A DNA stretch of 64,000 nt from JAMZMI01 sp039970095 (GCA_039970095.1 JBDVMP010000053.1:17694-81693), one strand, 5' to 3'; numbered from the stretch's first letter, positions 18,965-27,689 are shown. Numbers and translations are program-made. Notes: generated from the sequence alone by a model not told the origin.

Positions 18965-20038
18965 TTATACAAAAGGAAGTTTGGTTACTAGAGCCTTTAG
19001 GGTTTTGTTCCTTACCTGAATAAAAATCTCACTGTCAGGCTGGTGATTTTCCACCTTCACATAGCCAAGCCCAATTCCGATATTGAGCATGGGGCTGATG
19101 CTCCCGGATGTTACTTTTCCTATTTCGGTACCTTCCTTGTTTACTATGATATAGTCATGTCTCGGAATGCCTTTATCCACCATTTTAAAGGCTATTAACT
19201 TGCGGTTCAGACCTTCCTCCTTCTGCTTTTTCAGATTGTCGGAGTTGATAAAATCTTTGGTGAATTTGGTGACCCACCCCAATCCGGCTTCTAATGGAGA
19301 GGTCGAGTCGTCTATGTCATTTCCGTAAAGGCAGTAGCCTTTTTCCAGTCGCAGAGTGTCCCGCGCTCCCAGGCCTATAGGTTTGATGTCAAAGTCTGCT
19401 CCAGCTTCAAAAATATCTTTCCAGACGGCTTCTGCATCATTCTTTTTGACATAGAGTTCAAATCCGCCTGCTCCGGTATATCCAGTTGCAGATATGATCA
19501 TTTCTTTGCCGGCTAAAACTCCCTCTGTGAAATGGTAAAACTTGATTTCGCTCAGATTTTCTGATGTCAGTTTTTGGAGTGTTTCGGTAGACTTGGGGCC
19601 TTGCACGGCAAACAGGGCCAAGGAATCAGAGATGTTTTCCATTTCAGCACCAAAACTGTTATGCTTAGCAATCCACGCCCAGTCTTTTTCTATGTTTGAT
19701 GCATTGACCACCAGCATATATTCAGCTTCCGCTCGTCTATAGACTATGAGGTCATCGACTATGCCTCCCTGGTCATTTGGCAAACAGCCATACTGAGCCT
19801 GGCCTATTGCAATTTTGGAAATATCATTTGAGCAAGTGTACTGCAGAAGTGGCAATGCTCCGTCACCTTTCACCACAAACTCACCCATGTGTGAAACATC
19901 AAACACGCCCACACCATTGCGGACGGCCATGTGCTCTTCTTTATCAGATGAGTAGCGCACAGGCATTTCAAATCCCGCGAATGGCACCATTTTGCCTCCC
20001 AGGGAGATGTGTAAATCGTGAAGGGGAATTTTTTGCAT
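18965..20038 (-). CDS. gcvT: Aminomethyltransferase, glycine cleavage T protein
   Basis: T protein of the glycine cleavage system: with tetrahydrofolate it releases ammonia from the aminomethyl-lipoyl H protein and forms 5,10-methylene-THF. The 357-residue protein contains MVPFAGFEMPVRYSS, VGVFDVSHMGEF, the folate-binding region VQGPKS, ATGYTGAGGFELYV, and GLGARDTLRLEKGYCLYGNDID with the conserved Arg and Asp. Length is normal (about 360). Neither gcvH nor gcvP lies in the window. It is 47 bases downstream of xth and abuts comB. Confidence 0.95.
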   Translation of the reverse strand: MQKIPLHDLHISLGGKMVPFAGFEMPVRYSSDKEEHMAVRNGVGVFDVSHMGEFVVKGDGALPLLQYTCSNDISKIAIGQAQYGCLPNDQGGIVDDLIVYRRAEAEYMLVVNASNIEKDWAWIAKHNSFGAEMENISDSLALFAVQGPKSTETLQKLTSENLSEIKFYHFTEGVLAGKEMIISATGYTGAGGFELYVKKNDAEAVWKDIFEAGADFDIKPIGLGARDTLRLEKGYCLYGNDIDDSTSPLEAGLGWVTKFTKDFINSDNLKKQKEEGLNRKLIAFKMVDKGIPRHDYIIVNKEGTEIGKVTSGSISPMLNIGIGLGYVKVENHQPDSEIFIQVRNKTLKALVTKLPFV

Positions 20039-20085
20039 CCTGATCGTTTTTTAATGGACGCAAATGTAACCAAACCGATCAGATT

Positions 20086-20865
20086 TTATCCTAAATCTAC
20101 CTTGATGGCCACAGGACAATGGTCTGATCCGAAGTGCTCGTTGTAAATCAGGGAGTCTTTCACTTTGTCTTTGATCTGCTCGCTGGCCAGAAAGTAGTCG
20201 ATGCGCCAGCCCACGTTTCTTTCTCGGGCCTTGAACTTGTAGTTCCACCACGAGTACTTAACCTCATCTGGATAGAAGTGCCTAAACGTATCAAAAAAGC
20301 CTGCGGAAAGTAAGTTGTCCAGACCATCTATTTCCTTTTGGGTGTAGCCGGAGGACTTGTTGTAGTTCGGTTTTGGTCTTGCAATGTCTATCTCCTGATG
20401 AGCCACGTTGAGATCTCCGCAAATAATCACTGGTTTTTTTTCTTCCAATGCTGAGACATGGTCGCGAAATGCAACGTCCCAACTCTCCCGGTAGTCGAGT
20501 CTTTTTAGGCCTTCACCGGAGTTGGGAGTATATACAGTGACTAAATAATATTTTTCAAATTCGGCTGTGATTACTCGTCCTTCCTGATCGTGTTCTTCTA
20601 TGCCCATGTCATAAAACACATCGATCGGCTCTGTTTTGGACAGAATGGCTGTGCCCGAGTAGCCTTTGCGGGCTTTGGATGAGTTTATATAAAAATGAAA
20701 ACCGGGAACGGTGCTGATTGCCGTTTTAGCATCTTCAGGCTGTGCCTTGGTTTCCTGCAGACAGATCACGTCGGGGTTCATGGTGTTTACATTTTCGATG
20801 AAATCCTTTTTGAGAATGGCACGGATTCCGTTTACGTTCCAGGAGACTAAGTGAAGATCTGACAT
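20086..20865 (-). CDS. xth: Exodeoxyribonuclease III
   Basis: Mg2+-dependent AP endonuclease and 3'-5' exonuclease of base-excision repair. The 259-residue protein shows the exonuclease-endonuclease-phosphatase fold motifs in order: LVSWNVNGIRA, CLQETKAQ (metal-binding Glu), KGYSGTAILSK, YTPNSGEG, ICGDLNVAHQEIDIARP (catalytic Asp and Asn), WRIDYFLAS and the terminal GSDHCPVAI with the catalytic Asp-His. Start MSDLHLVSWNVNG is at the normal distance. First gene of the xth-gcvT-comB group. Confidence 0.95.
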   Translation of the reverse strand: MSDLHLVSWNVNGIRAILKKDFIENVNTMNPDVICLQETKAQPEDAKTAISTVPGFHFYINSSKARKGYSGTAILSKTEPIDVFYDMGIEEHDQEGRVITAEFEKYYLVTVYTPNSGEGLKRLDYRESWDVAFRDHVSALEEKKPVIICGDLNVAHQEIDIARPKPNYNKSSGYTQKEIDGLDNLLSAGFFDTFRHFYPDEVKYSWWNYKFKARERNVGWRIDYFLASEQIKDKVKDSLIYNEHFGSDHCPVAIKVDLG

Positions 20866-21097
20866 TGAGTAAATTTTTTCTTCAAACTTATAAAGAATTG
20901 GATTGAATCCCGACGCTGGTGATAGGGAGTTTTGCTGTGAGGCAGAGTGTTATATTGGTAGAATGCAGAATTGAACTAATCCAATGCTAATGATGATTTT
21001 TTTAAGACAATTTGATCAATTAATCAGATTGATTGTAATAATTTGATGATTTGAATTGTATATTTCTTATACTTACTAAGCCTTAACCAGCCTGTAC

Positions 21098-21508
21098 ATG
21101 ATAGACATCTCAATAGAAGCCACGGCTGTCACGCCGCATGTGAAGATAGATTCGGAGGAGTCCTATATCATCATAACTGGAAAATCATCTCCAGCCAATT
21201 CACTACAATTTTACCATCCCATTATCAACAAGGTGAAGATGCTCTTTTCAAATAGCACCAGACCTATTACGGTTGATATTGCTTTCAGGTATTTTAACAC
21301 CAGCAGTTCTAAATGTCTGTTTGACTTTTTCAAAATGCTAAAGAGCCTGGAGCGTGATGGGAAAGAGCTCATCATAAACTGGCAGTACGAGGAGGATGAT
21401 GAGGACATGCTGGAAACTGGTGAGGACTATGCCGATATCTTAAATCTAGATTTCAATTTTATTGAAGTGGAGGAGATCGAGGTTTTTTCGCTCCGACAGG
21501 CGGTTTAA
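21098..21508 (+). CDS. SiaC-like (DUF1987) regulatory phosphoprotein, copy 1
   Basis: A 136-residue DUF1987 protein. In Pseudomonas aeruginosa the family member SiaC is phosphorylated on Thr68 by the kinase SiaB, dephosphorylated by the PP2C phosphatase SiaA, and in the unphosphorylated state activates the diguanylate cyclase SiaD. Here the core YFNTSSSKCLFDFFKML places the matching Thr at residue 68, and GKSSPANSLQFYHP and YEEDDEDMLETGEDYADIL are the other conserved blocks. No SiaA, SiaB or cyclase gene is adjacent. A close paralogue follows after 158 bases on the same strand. Confidence 0.88.
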   Translation: MIDISIEATAVTPHVKIDSEESYIIITGKSSPANSLQFYHPIINKVKMLFSNSTRPITVDIAFRYFNTSSSKCLFDFFKMLKSLERDGKELIINWQYEEDDEDMLETGEDYADILNLDFNFIEVEEIEVFSLRQAV

Positions 21509-21613
21509 ATATTATTCCTAGCAGTCAAATACAAATCTAAAATCGGCAATATCACTTTCATGCCATTTAAATTCTCGTCCAGCCAAAATCATCGTGGGTT
21601 CAATAGAAAACGA

Positions 21614-21644
21614 TTGCTGAAATATTGCAATGAGCGTAGCTTTG
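21614..21644 (+). promoter_or_regulatory. Candidate Bacteroidota promoter for SiaC-like copy 2
   Basis: TTG (21614-21616), a 20-base spacer, then TAGCTTTG (21637-21644), matching the phylum consensus TTTG / TAnnTTTG with 17-23 bases between. It lies 22 bases upstream of the ATG at 21667 and would give the second SiaC-like gene its own transcript. Confidence 0.5.
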
Positions 21645-21666
21645 GTAAAGGTTAAAACTATCCGCC

Positions 21667-22068
21667 ATGCTATTAATCGATGCAACTCCTATTACACCTC
21701 TTGTGAAAGTTAACGCTGACGAGCGCGTAATTCAATTGACGGGTAGATCCTCTCCTGAAAACAGCTTGCAATTCTATTATCCATTGATGGATAAGATCAA
21801 GACGCTTTTTGCAGATTGCACTGAGACCATTCAGGTAAATTTTTCTTTCCAGTATTTTAACACGAGCAGTTCCAAGTGTTTGTTTGATTTTTTCAAGATG
21901 CTGAGGAATTTCATAAAAGAAGGAAAAGAGGTAGAGATTAACTGGCACTACGAAGAGTACGATGACGACATGTTGGAGACTGGTGAGGATTATGCAGATC
22001 TTTTGGGTCTAGAGTTCAATTTCGTGGAGGTGGAAGATATCGAAATTCCCATGCTGGCCTCAGTCTAA
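21667..22068 (+). CDS. SiaC-like (DUF1987) regulatory phosphoprotein, copy 2
   Basis: A 133-residue paralogue of the preceding gene. GRSSPENSLQFYYP, YFNTSSSKCLFDFFKMLRNF and YEEYDDDMLETGEDYADLLGLEFNFVEVEDIE are nearly the same, with the candidate phospho-Thr at residue 66; even the DNA in the core is very similar, so this is a tandem duplication. The N-terminus (MLLIDATPITPLVKVNADERVIQ) and the last residues differ from copy 1. The stop overlaps the convergent csaA-like gene by four bases. Partner kinase and phosphatase must lie elsewhere, if present. Confidence 0.88.
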   Translation: MLLIDATPITPLVKVNADERVIQLTGRSSPENSLQFYYPLMDKIKTLFADCTETIQVNFSFQYFNTSSSKCLFDFFKMLRNFIKEGKEVEINWHYEEYDDDMLETGEDYADLLGLEFNFVEVEDIEIPMLASV

Positions 22069-22397
22069 CCTATCGGAGATCCATTGCTTAAAGCTTTACC
22101 CGGTTGTAACAGAACCACCTTGCCTTGATCGTCGTAGGCACCCATCACCAAACATTCGCTAATAAAAGGACCAATTTGCTTGGGAGGAAAATTGACTACA
22201 CAAATGACTTGCTGACCAACAAGGTCACCGACATCATAGTGATCTGTGATTTGGGCAGAGCTTCTCTTCAACCCAATATCCGTACCCAGGTCTATCCTAA
22301 GTTTGTATGCTGGTTTTCGTGCTTCCGGAAATGGCTCTGCCGATAAAACGGTACCCACTCTCATATCTACTTTTTCGAAATCCTTCCAATCGATCAT
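22065..22397 (-). CDS. csaA: CsaA-like tRNA-binding domain protein
   Basis: A 110-residue stand-alone tRNA-binding (OB-fold) domain, the same fold as the C-terminal domain of methionyl-tRNA synthetase. Marks: FEKVDMRVGTVLSAEPFPEARKPAYKLRIDLG, SSAQITDHY, LVGQQVICVVNFPPKQIGPFISECLVMGA. The Bacillus homologue CsaA has chaperone-like and export-related activity; a tRNA-binding or dimeric chaperone role is likely here. Its start overlaps the stop of the helical-repeat gene upstream by four bases (ATGA), so translation is coupled. Confidence 0.92.
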   Translation of the reverse strand: MIDWKDFEKVDMRVGTVLSAEPFPEARKPAYKLRIDLGTDIGLKRSSAQITDHYDVGDLVGQQVICVVNFPPKQIGPFISECLVMGAYDDQGKVVLLQPGKALSNGSPIG

Positions 22398-23032
22398 TTT
22401 AATGAGTTTAACAATTTTTTCAGATTCTTATGAGCGCGTTTTTGATGACTCGGACTTGTCAACTCGGGTAGTCGCTGCTCAAGGGTGTCAATTAGCACCG
22501 GCACATCTTCCGGTAAAATAACCTTCATCCATTTCTCTACATATTGACCAAATTGGTTGTCGGGTGCCATGAGTATTTGCTCAACGATCAGCGGTTTCAC
22601 GTCCTGCCTGTATGCTGTTTCATTGTATAGACCCACCAGCATAACCATACCTTTGTCTCGGGTAATAACCGAGCCTCCGTCCATAACTTGAAGAATATTT
22701 CCCAGGAGCTCAAAAGTTCGCTGCGGATGAAACATGGTTATATGGCTGAGGGCGCTCATTGCAATCCAGACAACCATGTTCTTTTTATGATTGAGTAATG
22801 AACTGAGATCCTCAAATAAGTGCTCTATCATTTTGGGGTTGGACTCACCTATGGTTTCGAGGGTCTTGAGCACATCAAAAAGAACCTTCTGATCCGGAGG
22901 GCTGGTCAGCAGACTTTTCAATTCATGTATTGCTTCGAAATCCTGAGATATAAGAATGTCTTTGGCCAAAGCTTTGTTGGCATCTTGCGTACGCAAACCC
23001 TGAGTAGATGATAGTCTGTCTATAAGGTGCAT
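22394..23032 (-). CDS. Hypothetical helical-repeat (HEAT-like) protein
   Basis: A 212-residue soluble protein predicted to be almost all alpha-helical, with paired helices of HEAT type (for example LLTSPPDQKVLFDVLKTLETIGESNPKMIEHLFEDLSSLLNHKKNMVVWIAMSALSHI). I do not recognise a named family. It sits between rnhB (one base upstream) and csaA (four-base overlap), so it is part of that transcript; a scaffold or protein-binding role is a guess from the fold only. Confidence 0.75.
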   Translation of the reverse strand: MHLIDRLSSTQGLRTQDANKALAKDILISQDFEAIHELKSLLTSPPDQKVLFDVLKTLETIGESNPKMIEHLFEDLSSLLNHKKNMVVWIAMSALSHITMFHPQRTFELLGNILQVMDGGSVITRDKGMVMLVGLYNETAYRQDVKPLIVEQILMAPDNQFGQYVEKWMKVILPEDVPVLIDTLEQRLPELTSPSHQKRAHKNLKKLLNSLK

Positions 23033-23033
23033 G

Positions 23034-23633
23034 TCATTTGAATAGCTCTAATTGCTTCGGTAGAAGCTGAAAACTCATGCGGTGGAGTGCCGTTACGCCA
23101 AGTTCGGCAATGGCCGCTCGATGCTTTTTAGTGGGGTAGCCAAAATTTGTTTCCCATCCATATCCGGGGTGTTCTTCCGCTTTCATTCTCATGAGTTCGT
23201 CTCTGTGCGTTTTGGCCAATATGGATGCCGCAGCTATCGAATAGAATTTGCCGTCTCCCTTCACGATGCATTCGTAGGGGATGTCGCCTTTTGTTCTAAA
23301 CCGGTTGCCGTCTATCAGGAGCAATTCCGGTTTCTTGTGTAGTTGATCCACGGCTTTGTTCATAGCCAAAAAAGAAGCATTTAAGATATTAATCTCGTCA
23401 ATTTGTGTCTGTGATACTTCGGCGATTGCATAAGTGATGGCCTCTCTTTCTATCAATTTCCGTAAACCCAGCCGCTGACTTTCCGTAAGTTGTTTGGAAT
23501 CATTCAGAAGAGGATCGCTAAAATCTTTGGGCAAAATTACCGCTGCGGCTACCACAGGGCCGGCCAAACAGCCCCGGCCAGCTTCATCACAGCCGGCTTC
23601 AATTTTGGTTTTGTCGAAGTAAGATTTGAGCAT
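23034..23633 (-). CDS. rnhB: Ribonuclease HII
   Basis: Removes RNA from RNA-DNA hybrids and initiates ribonucleotide excision repair by cleaving 5' of a single ribonucleotide in DNA. The 199-residue protein carries the catalytic DEAGRGCLAGPVVAAAV motif with the Asp-Glu pair at residues 16-17, LLLIDGN with the third acidic residue, and ASILAKTHRDELM with the fourth. The C-terminus GYPTKKHRAAIAELGVTALHRMSF is typical. First gene of the rnhB-HEAT-csaA group. Confidence 0.95.
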   Translation of the reverse strand: MLKSYFDKTKIEAGCDEAGRGCLAGPVVAAAVILPKDFSDPLLNDSKQLTESQRLGLRKLIEREAITYAIAEVSQTQIDEINILNASFLAMNKAVDQLHKKPELLLIDGNRFRTKGDIPYECIVKGDGKFYSIAAASILAKTHRDELMRMKAEEHPGYGWETNFGYPTKKHRAAIAELGVTALHRMSFQLLPKQLELFK

Positions 23634-23760
23634 TTAGTAAAAGTAAAACAAATAGGAATAAGGGTTTTTATGACTTAGTATATTGTAATTTGGGAAACCC
23701 TAGTAGTGCAGCCCGTGTCTCTTACAACGAGAAATAAAGGCAAACTGTAACCCGGACTAA

Positions 23761-26175
23761 ATGAAAAAATATTTACCTCTCTTCGCACTGTTTTTTTTGG
23801 CGGAATTAAGTGTTCACTCTCAGGCCTTCACACAAACGGTGAAAGGACGAATCATAGATCAGCAAGCTAAAAGCCCGATTGTGGGAGCCACTATCCTTGT
23901 CAAAGACTCTGACCCTTTACAAGGAAGTACTACCGATGTGAATGGATACTTTCGCATACCAGCTGTCCCGATAGGAAGGCAGACCTTAATTTTTTCGTCA
24001 GTTGGTTATCAGAGTAAGACCATTCCTAACATTACGGTGAGTTCAGGCAAGGAAACCATGCTTGAAATAGATCTGATCGAGTCCCTGATAGAAATGGAGG
24101 AAGTGGTGATTGTGGCAAGCAAACAGGAAAAAGGTCAGCCTCAAAATGAAATGGCCACTGTCAGTTCTATTTCGCTGAGCGTGGAGGAGACCAGTAGAAC
24201 CCCTGCTACATTTGGAGATCCGGCGCGAGCGGCATTATCTCAGCCCGGAGTGACTACCGGAGGAGATGATTTGCTCAATGAAATAGTGATCAGGGGGAAT
24301 TCCCCAAAAGGAATACTTTGGCGACTGGAGGGTGTGGAGATCCCCAACCCCAATCACTTTGCTTCAGTCGGTTCATCTGCCGGGGGTATCAGCATGTTGA
24401 GTTCCAGTGTGCTGAGCAATTCAGACTTCTTTACTGCCGCTTTTCCAGCTCAATATGGAAATGCTTCTTCTGGCATTTTTGACCTCAAGATGAGAAACGG
24501 CAACTTCGACAAAAGAGAATATAGTTTTCAGGCCGGCTTGCTGGGCATACAGGCCTCAGTAGAGGGGCCATTCAGCGCGCAATCAAATGCCTCCTACCTG
24601 ATAAACTATCGCTACTCCACATTGGGGTTATTTTCTGCTATAGGCCTGGATATACTCGGAGATGAGGAAAATGTAACATTTCAGGATCTTTCATTCAAGT
24701 TTAATATTCCTACTAAAAAAATGGGTCGATTTTCCATTTGGGGCCTAGGAGGGAGGAATACCTATGGAGGCGATTATCTGGCCGGAAAAAACTTCAGGAA
24801 CGATAGTGCCTATGCGGCATATTATGTGGCCAACTTTGGCCCAAACCCTGATTCTATTGCTTATTGGACAGAAAACGAACGAGATCTACAGCACATGGGA
24901 GCTGCAGGTGTTACGCATACCATCTACTTGGGTAAGAACACCTATCTCGAATCGGTTTTGTCCATGACAGGTCATAGAACGCGCTTCACTTACGACTCTA
25001 TGATGACCAGGCGGATAGAAACAGAATTGATAGAGGAAAGTGCCGTTCGCATATCCTCATTGGTAAATCATAAGTTTAGTTCACGAAATACGCTGAGGGT
25101 AGGTGGTATTGTTAGTCGACTAAATTATGACCTTAATAGCGTGGAATGGTGGAGCGGAGATCGAGTTTACAATACGTATTTAGACGAAAGTGGTCACACT
25201 TATTTTTATCAGGCATTTGCTCAGTGGCAGCACAGGCTGAGCGAGCGATTTACCTTAAATTCTGGCGTACACAGTTCGTATTTTGGGCTCAATGGCAACA
25301 CGTATATCGAGCCTAGGGTGGGTTTCAGGTATCAAAAGGATAAGCAAGTGGCATACACGGGAGGTTTTGGGCTACACAGCCGAATGGAGACTATATCGCT
25401 CTACATGGCACAGCAAAAGCAGGAGGATGGATCTTATGTTCAGCACAACAAAGACCTGGGGTTTTCGAAGGCCGCCCATTTTGTGTTGGGGGTGGAAAAG
25501 ATGATTAAGCCGGATCTCAGGTTTAAGTCTGAGGTGTACTACCAGCATCTTTACGATGTGCCAGTATGGCCCCTGGATACAGGGACGGCTTTTTTTGGGT
25601 CTATTTCTATGATAAATCAATATGACGGATATACAGATTTCAAGCTGGCAAATAAAGGCACAGGAAGCAATTACGGTATAGAATTTACGTGGGAAAAGTT
25701 CTTTACTTCTGATCATTATTTCATGGTAAACACATCGCTGTATTCTTCCAGATATGAGGGCATAGACGGTGTGAGGAGAAATACGGTTTTTAATGGAAAC
25801 TACATTTTCAACATGCTCGGTGGAAAGGAATACGTTTTTAGAAATGGGAGGAGGGTGCTCAACTTAAATGCAAGGCTGATTGTGGCTGGTGGTAAGCGCG
25901 AAGCGCCAATTAATTTGGAGGCGTCCAGAAATAACGGCTTTACTGTGCGCGATTATACTAGAAACTATGAAAATAAACTGGACCCCTATTGGCGGGTGGA
26001 TTTTGGGGTGAATTATAAAATAAACAGGCCGAAAACCGCTTACGTTTTGTCATTGAACATTCAGAATCTTTTTGCCGTGGAGAATGAGTATGCCAGGTAC
26101 TATGCCAATGGCAAAGTGCAGTCTGCGGGGCAGCTGGGGTTCTTTCCTAATTTTAGCTACCGGATCGAATTCTAG
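23761..26175 (+). CDS. TonB-dependent receptor with carboxypeptidase-regulatory-like domain
   Basis: An 804-residue outer-membrane receptor for energised uptake. Order: signal peptide (MKKYLPLFALFFLAELSVHSQA), a beta-sandwich carboxypeptidase-D-regulatory-like domain (about 27-115: VKGRIIDQQAKSPIVGATILVKDSD ... GYFRIPAVPIGRQTLIFSSVGYQ), a plug domain (about 120-250: TTGGDDLLNEIVIRGNSPKGILWRLEGVEIPNPNHF), and a beta barrel ending in FFPNFSYRIEF with the terminal aromatic residue expected for barrel assembly. No SusD-like gene follows, so it is not a polysaccharide-utilisation pair; substrate unknown. It ends three bases from the convergent YdeI-like gene. Confidence 0.92.
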   Translation: MKKYLPLFALFFLAELSVHSQAFTQTVKGRIIDQQAKSPIVGATILVKDSDPLQGSTTDVNGYFRIPAVPIGRQTLIFSSVGYQSKTIPNITVSSGKETMLEIDLIESLIEMEEVVIVASKQEKGQPQNEMATVSSISLSVEETSRTPATFGDPARAALSQPGVTTGGDDLLNEIVIRGNSPKGILWRLEGVEIPNPNHFASVGSSAGGISMLSSSVLSNSDFFTAAFPAQYGNASSGIFDLKMRNGNFDKREYSFQAGLLGIQASVEGPFSAQSNASYLINYRYSTLGLFSAIGLDILGDEENVTFQDLSFKFNIPTKKMGRFSIWGLGGRNTYGGDYLAGKNFRNDSAYAAYYVANFGPNPDSIAYWTENERDLQHMGAAGVTHTIYLGKNTYLESVLSMTGHRTRFTYDSMMTRRIETELIEESAVRISSLVNHKFSSRNTLRVGGIVSRLNYDLNSVEWWSGDRVYNTYLDESGHTYFYQAFAQWQHRLSERFTLNSGVHSSYFGLNGNTYIEPRVGFRYQKDKQVAYTGGFGLHSRMETISLYMAQQKQEDGSYVQHNKDLGFSKAAHFVLGVEKMIKPDLRFKSEVYYQHLYDVPVWPLDTGTAFFGSISMINQYDGYTDFKLANKGTGSNYGIEFTWEKFFTSDHYFMVNTSLYSSRYEGIDGVRRNTVFNGNYIFNMLGGKEYVFRNGRRVLNLNARLIVAGGKREAPINLEASRNNGFTVRDYTRNYENKLDPYWRVDFGVNYKINRPKTAYVLSLNIQNLFAVENEYARYYANGKVQSAGQLGFFPNFSYRIEF

Positions 26176-26178
26176 CGA

Positions 26179-26841
26179 CTACCTGTCATGAAAGCCTTTG
26201 CCTTCCAATATTTTGGGAACGCACTTTTCTATTCGGGAGATTCTGGTCTGGGATTGTTTGGGCTGTGAGAAATGCAGAATATATCCTCTTTGGCGGCCTG
26301 GAGTTAGTGCTTCGAAAGCTGTTTTGAGTTCTGGGTTTTCATCCAGCTTTTGTTCCAGTTCCTCAGGCATGGGCTCAGGGGTCTTCTTGAAAACCACCTC
26401 TAAGCCGGCTTTTTCTATTTCCACAGCCTCATATATGTAAGCCTTGATTGTGGATTCTGTTAGCGCGATTTGATCTGTATTGGTGAATTTAAACAAGCGT
26501 GAGGCTTGTGAGTTTTCGCCGGGTTTATGTAGTAGTTTCTTTTCATCTTGCAGCAATGATCCTTTGAAGAAACTGATAAAGGCATAATCTTTAAAAGCTG
26601 CTACCATGGCGATGTTTTTTCCACGGTGAGTGTAGCATGGACAATCCCACTTGACACCCTCTTCCAGGCCACATTCAGTAATGATCCTTCGCAGCTGCCT
26701 TATTTCCTGATCCCAGGTATGAACTTTACACTGTGGCGTGCCACCGTACTTGCACCTGCCACATCCTATCTCCAGATATTCCGCTACGGTTTTTGGTTTT
26801 TGTCTTATCGATTTTCTTTCCATCCTAATCTCGTATTTCAA
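26179..26841 (-). CDS. DUF1801/YdeI family protein
   Basis: A 220-residue protein with a DUF1801-type domain (VKWDCPCYTHRGKNIAMVAAFKDYAFISFFKGSLLQD) followed by a YdeI-type C-terminal helical region (ALTPGRQRGYILHFSQPKQSQTRISRIEKCVPKILEG). The N-terminus carries CGRCKYGGTPQC, a compact cysteine cluster that could bind metal; I cannot say whether this is usual for the family. It is the last gene of the arsR operon, six bases after the DoxX-like gene. Confidence 0.85.
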   Translation of the reverse strand: MKYEIRMERKSIRQKPKTVAEYLEIGCGRCKYGGTPQCKVHTWDQEIRQLRRIITECGLEEGVKWDCPCYTHRGKNIAMVAAFKDYAFISFFKGSLLQDEKKLLHKPGENSQASRLFKFTNTDQIALTESTIKAYIYEAVEIEKAGLEVVFKKTPEPMPEELEQKLDENPELKTAFEALTPGRQRGYILHFSQPKQSQTRISRIEKCVPKILEGKGFHDR

Positions 26842-26847
26842 CAGGCT

Positions 26848-27228
26848 CTAACCCTGGATCAACTTTCGACTGGGAGGTCTGAAGTACCAGGAAACACAAG
26901 TAAGAATAAGGAGCAACACAGAGGGGAATATTTCCCCGAAAGGGTCGCTCAAAAATATATGAGAAGCCAGTGCACCCGACATGGCGAAGAAGAATCCTGC
27001 ATAGGCCCATTCTTTGAGAAGAGGGAGTTTTGGCAGTAATGCAACTACGGTTCCAAGTATTTTCCATGTTCCCAAGATGCTTAGAAAATAGACCGGGTAG
27101 CCAAGATGTTCAACAGTACGGTCAATTTCATCTTCCATACGAATAAGTTGGACAATGGCTGATGATACCATACCTAGCGACATCCACAGAGTGGCGATCC
27201 AATAAATAATTTTATCTCTTTTTTTCAT
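26848..27228 (-). CDS. DoxX-like membrane protein
   Basis: A 126-residue protein with four hydrophobic segments and the DoxX-like layout (IYWIATLWMSLGMVSSAIVQLI ... LGYPVYFLSILGTWKILGTVVALLPKLPLLKEWAYAGFFFAMSGALASHIFL). Members of this family are often encoded beside ArsR regulators and SRPBCC proteins, as here; function is not established. It overlaps the SRPBCC gene stop by four bases. Confidence 0.85.
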   Translation of the reverse strand: MKKRDKIIYWIATLWMSLGMVSSAIVQLIRMEDEIDRTVEHLGYPVYFLSILGTWKILGTVVALLPKLPLLKEWAYAGFFFAMSGALASHIFLSDPFGEIFPSVLLLILTCVSWYFRPPSRKLIQG

Positions 27229-27689
27229 AACGTTTTTAATGAGTTAAGTGCATTTTGTAGCCTATTGTGAGCCATGTTAAGGCCTTGTGCAAATGGCAAC
27301 TGCAATATCTGATCACGTATTTCTACAGACCGGTATAATATGTGCATAGATAATTTACTTTTTTTTGCGCTCTCGGAAGTGAACTCCAGAAACTCTAGTT
27401 GGGCGGGGAAACCAGCCATTTCGAAAGTTCGCGTAATTTTTTGATTCGGCACAAACTCGTGGATGGTGCCATGGAAATTGTGCTTGTTTCCCATTGGGTC
27501 TGTTGTTTTAAACCGATAACCGCCGTGAGCTTTATTTTCTAGTTTCAGTACTTTCGTTCCCATCCATTGCTCTACGTACTCGGGCTTTTCATAAGCCATA
27601 AATAGCAGACTGACAGGCAGGTCAAACTTCCTCACGATGATCAGATCTTGCCTGCCGTCCTCGGCATGGATTTTTGTTTTAAGTTCCAT
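27225..27689 (-). CDS. SRPBCC (AHSA1-like) domain protein
   Basis: A 154-residue START/Bet v1-like protein of the activator-of-Hsp90-ATPase-1 type: RKFDLPVSLLFMAYEKPEYVEQWMG, GGYRFKTTDPMGNKHNFHGTIHEFVPNQKITRTFEMAGFP. The fold makes a hydrophobic ligand cavity. The family is frequently cotranscribed with an ArsR-type repressor; the ligand or partner is unknown. It overlaps the regulator gene by one base and the DoxX gene by four. Confidence 0.9.
   Translation of the reverse strand: MELKTKIHAEDGRQDLIIVRKFDLPVSLLFMAYEKPEYVEQWMGTKVLKLENKAHGGYRFKTTDPMGNKHNFHGTIHEFVPNQKITRTFEMAGFPAQLEFLEFTSESAKKSKLSMHILYRSVEIRDQILQLPFAQGLNMAHNRLQNALNSLKTL

Noticed and set aside
23640..23760. A riboswitch in the leader of the TonB-dependent receptor
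   Set aside because: Only a short GGGAAACCCT-type stem is visible; no conserved cobalamin, TPP or other riboswitch core could be recognised.
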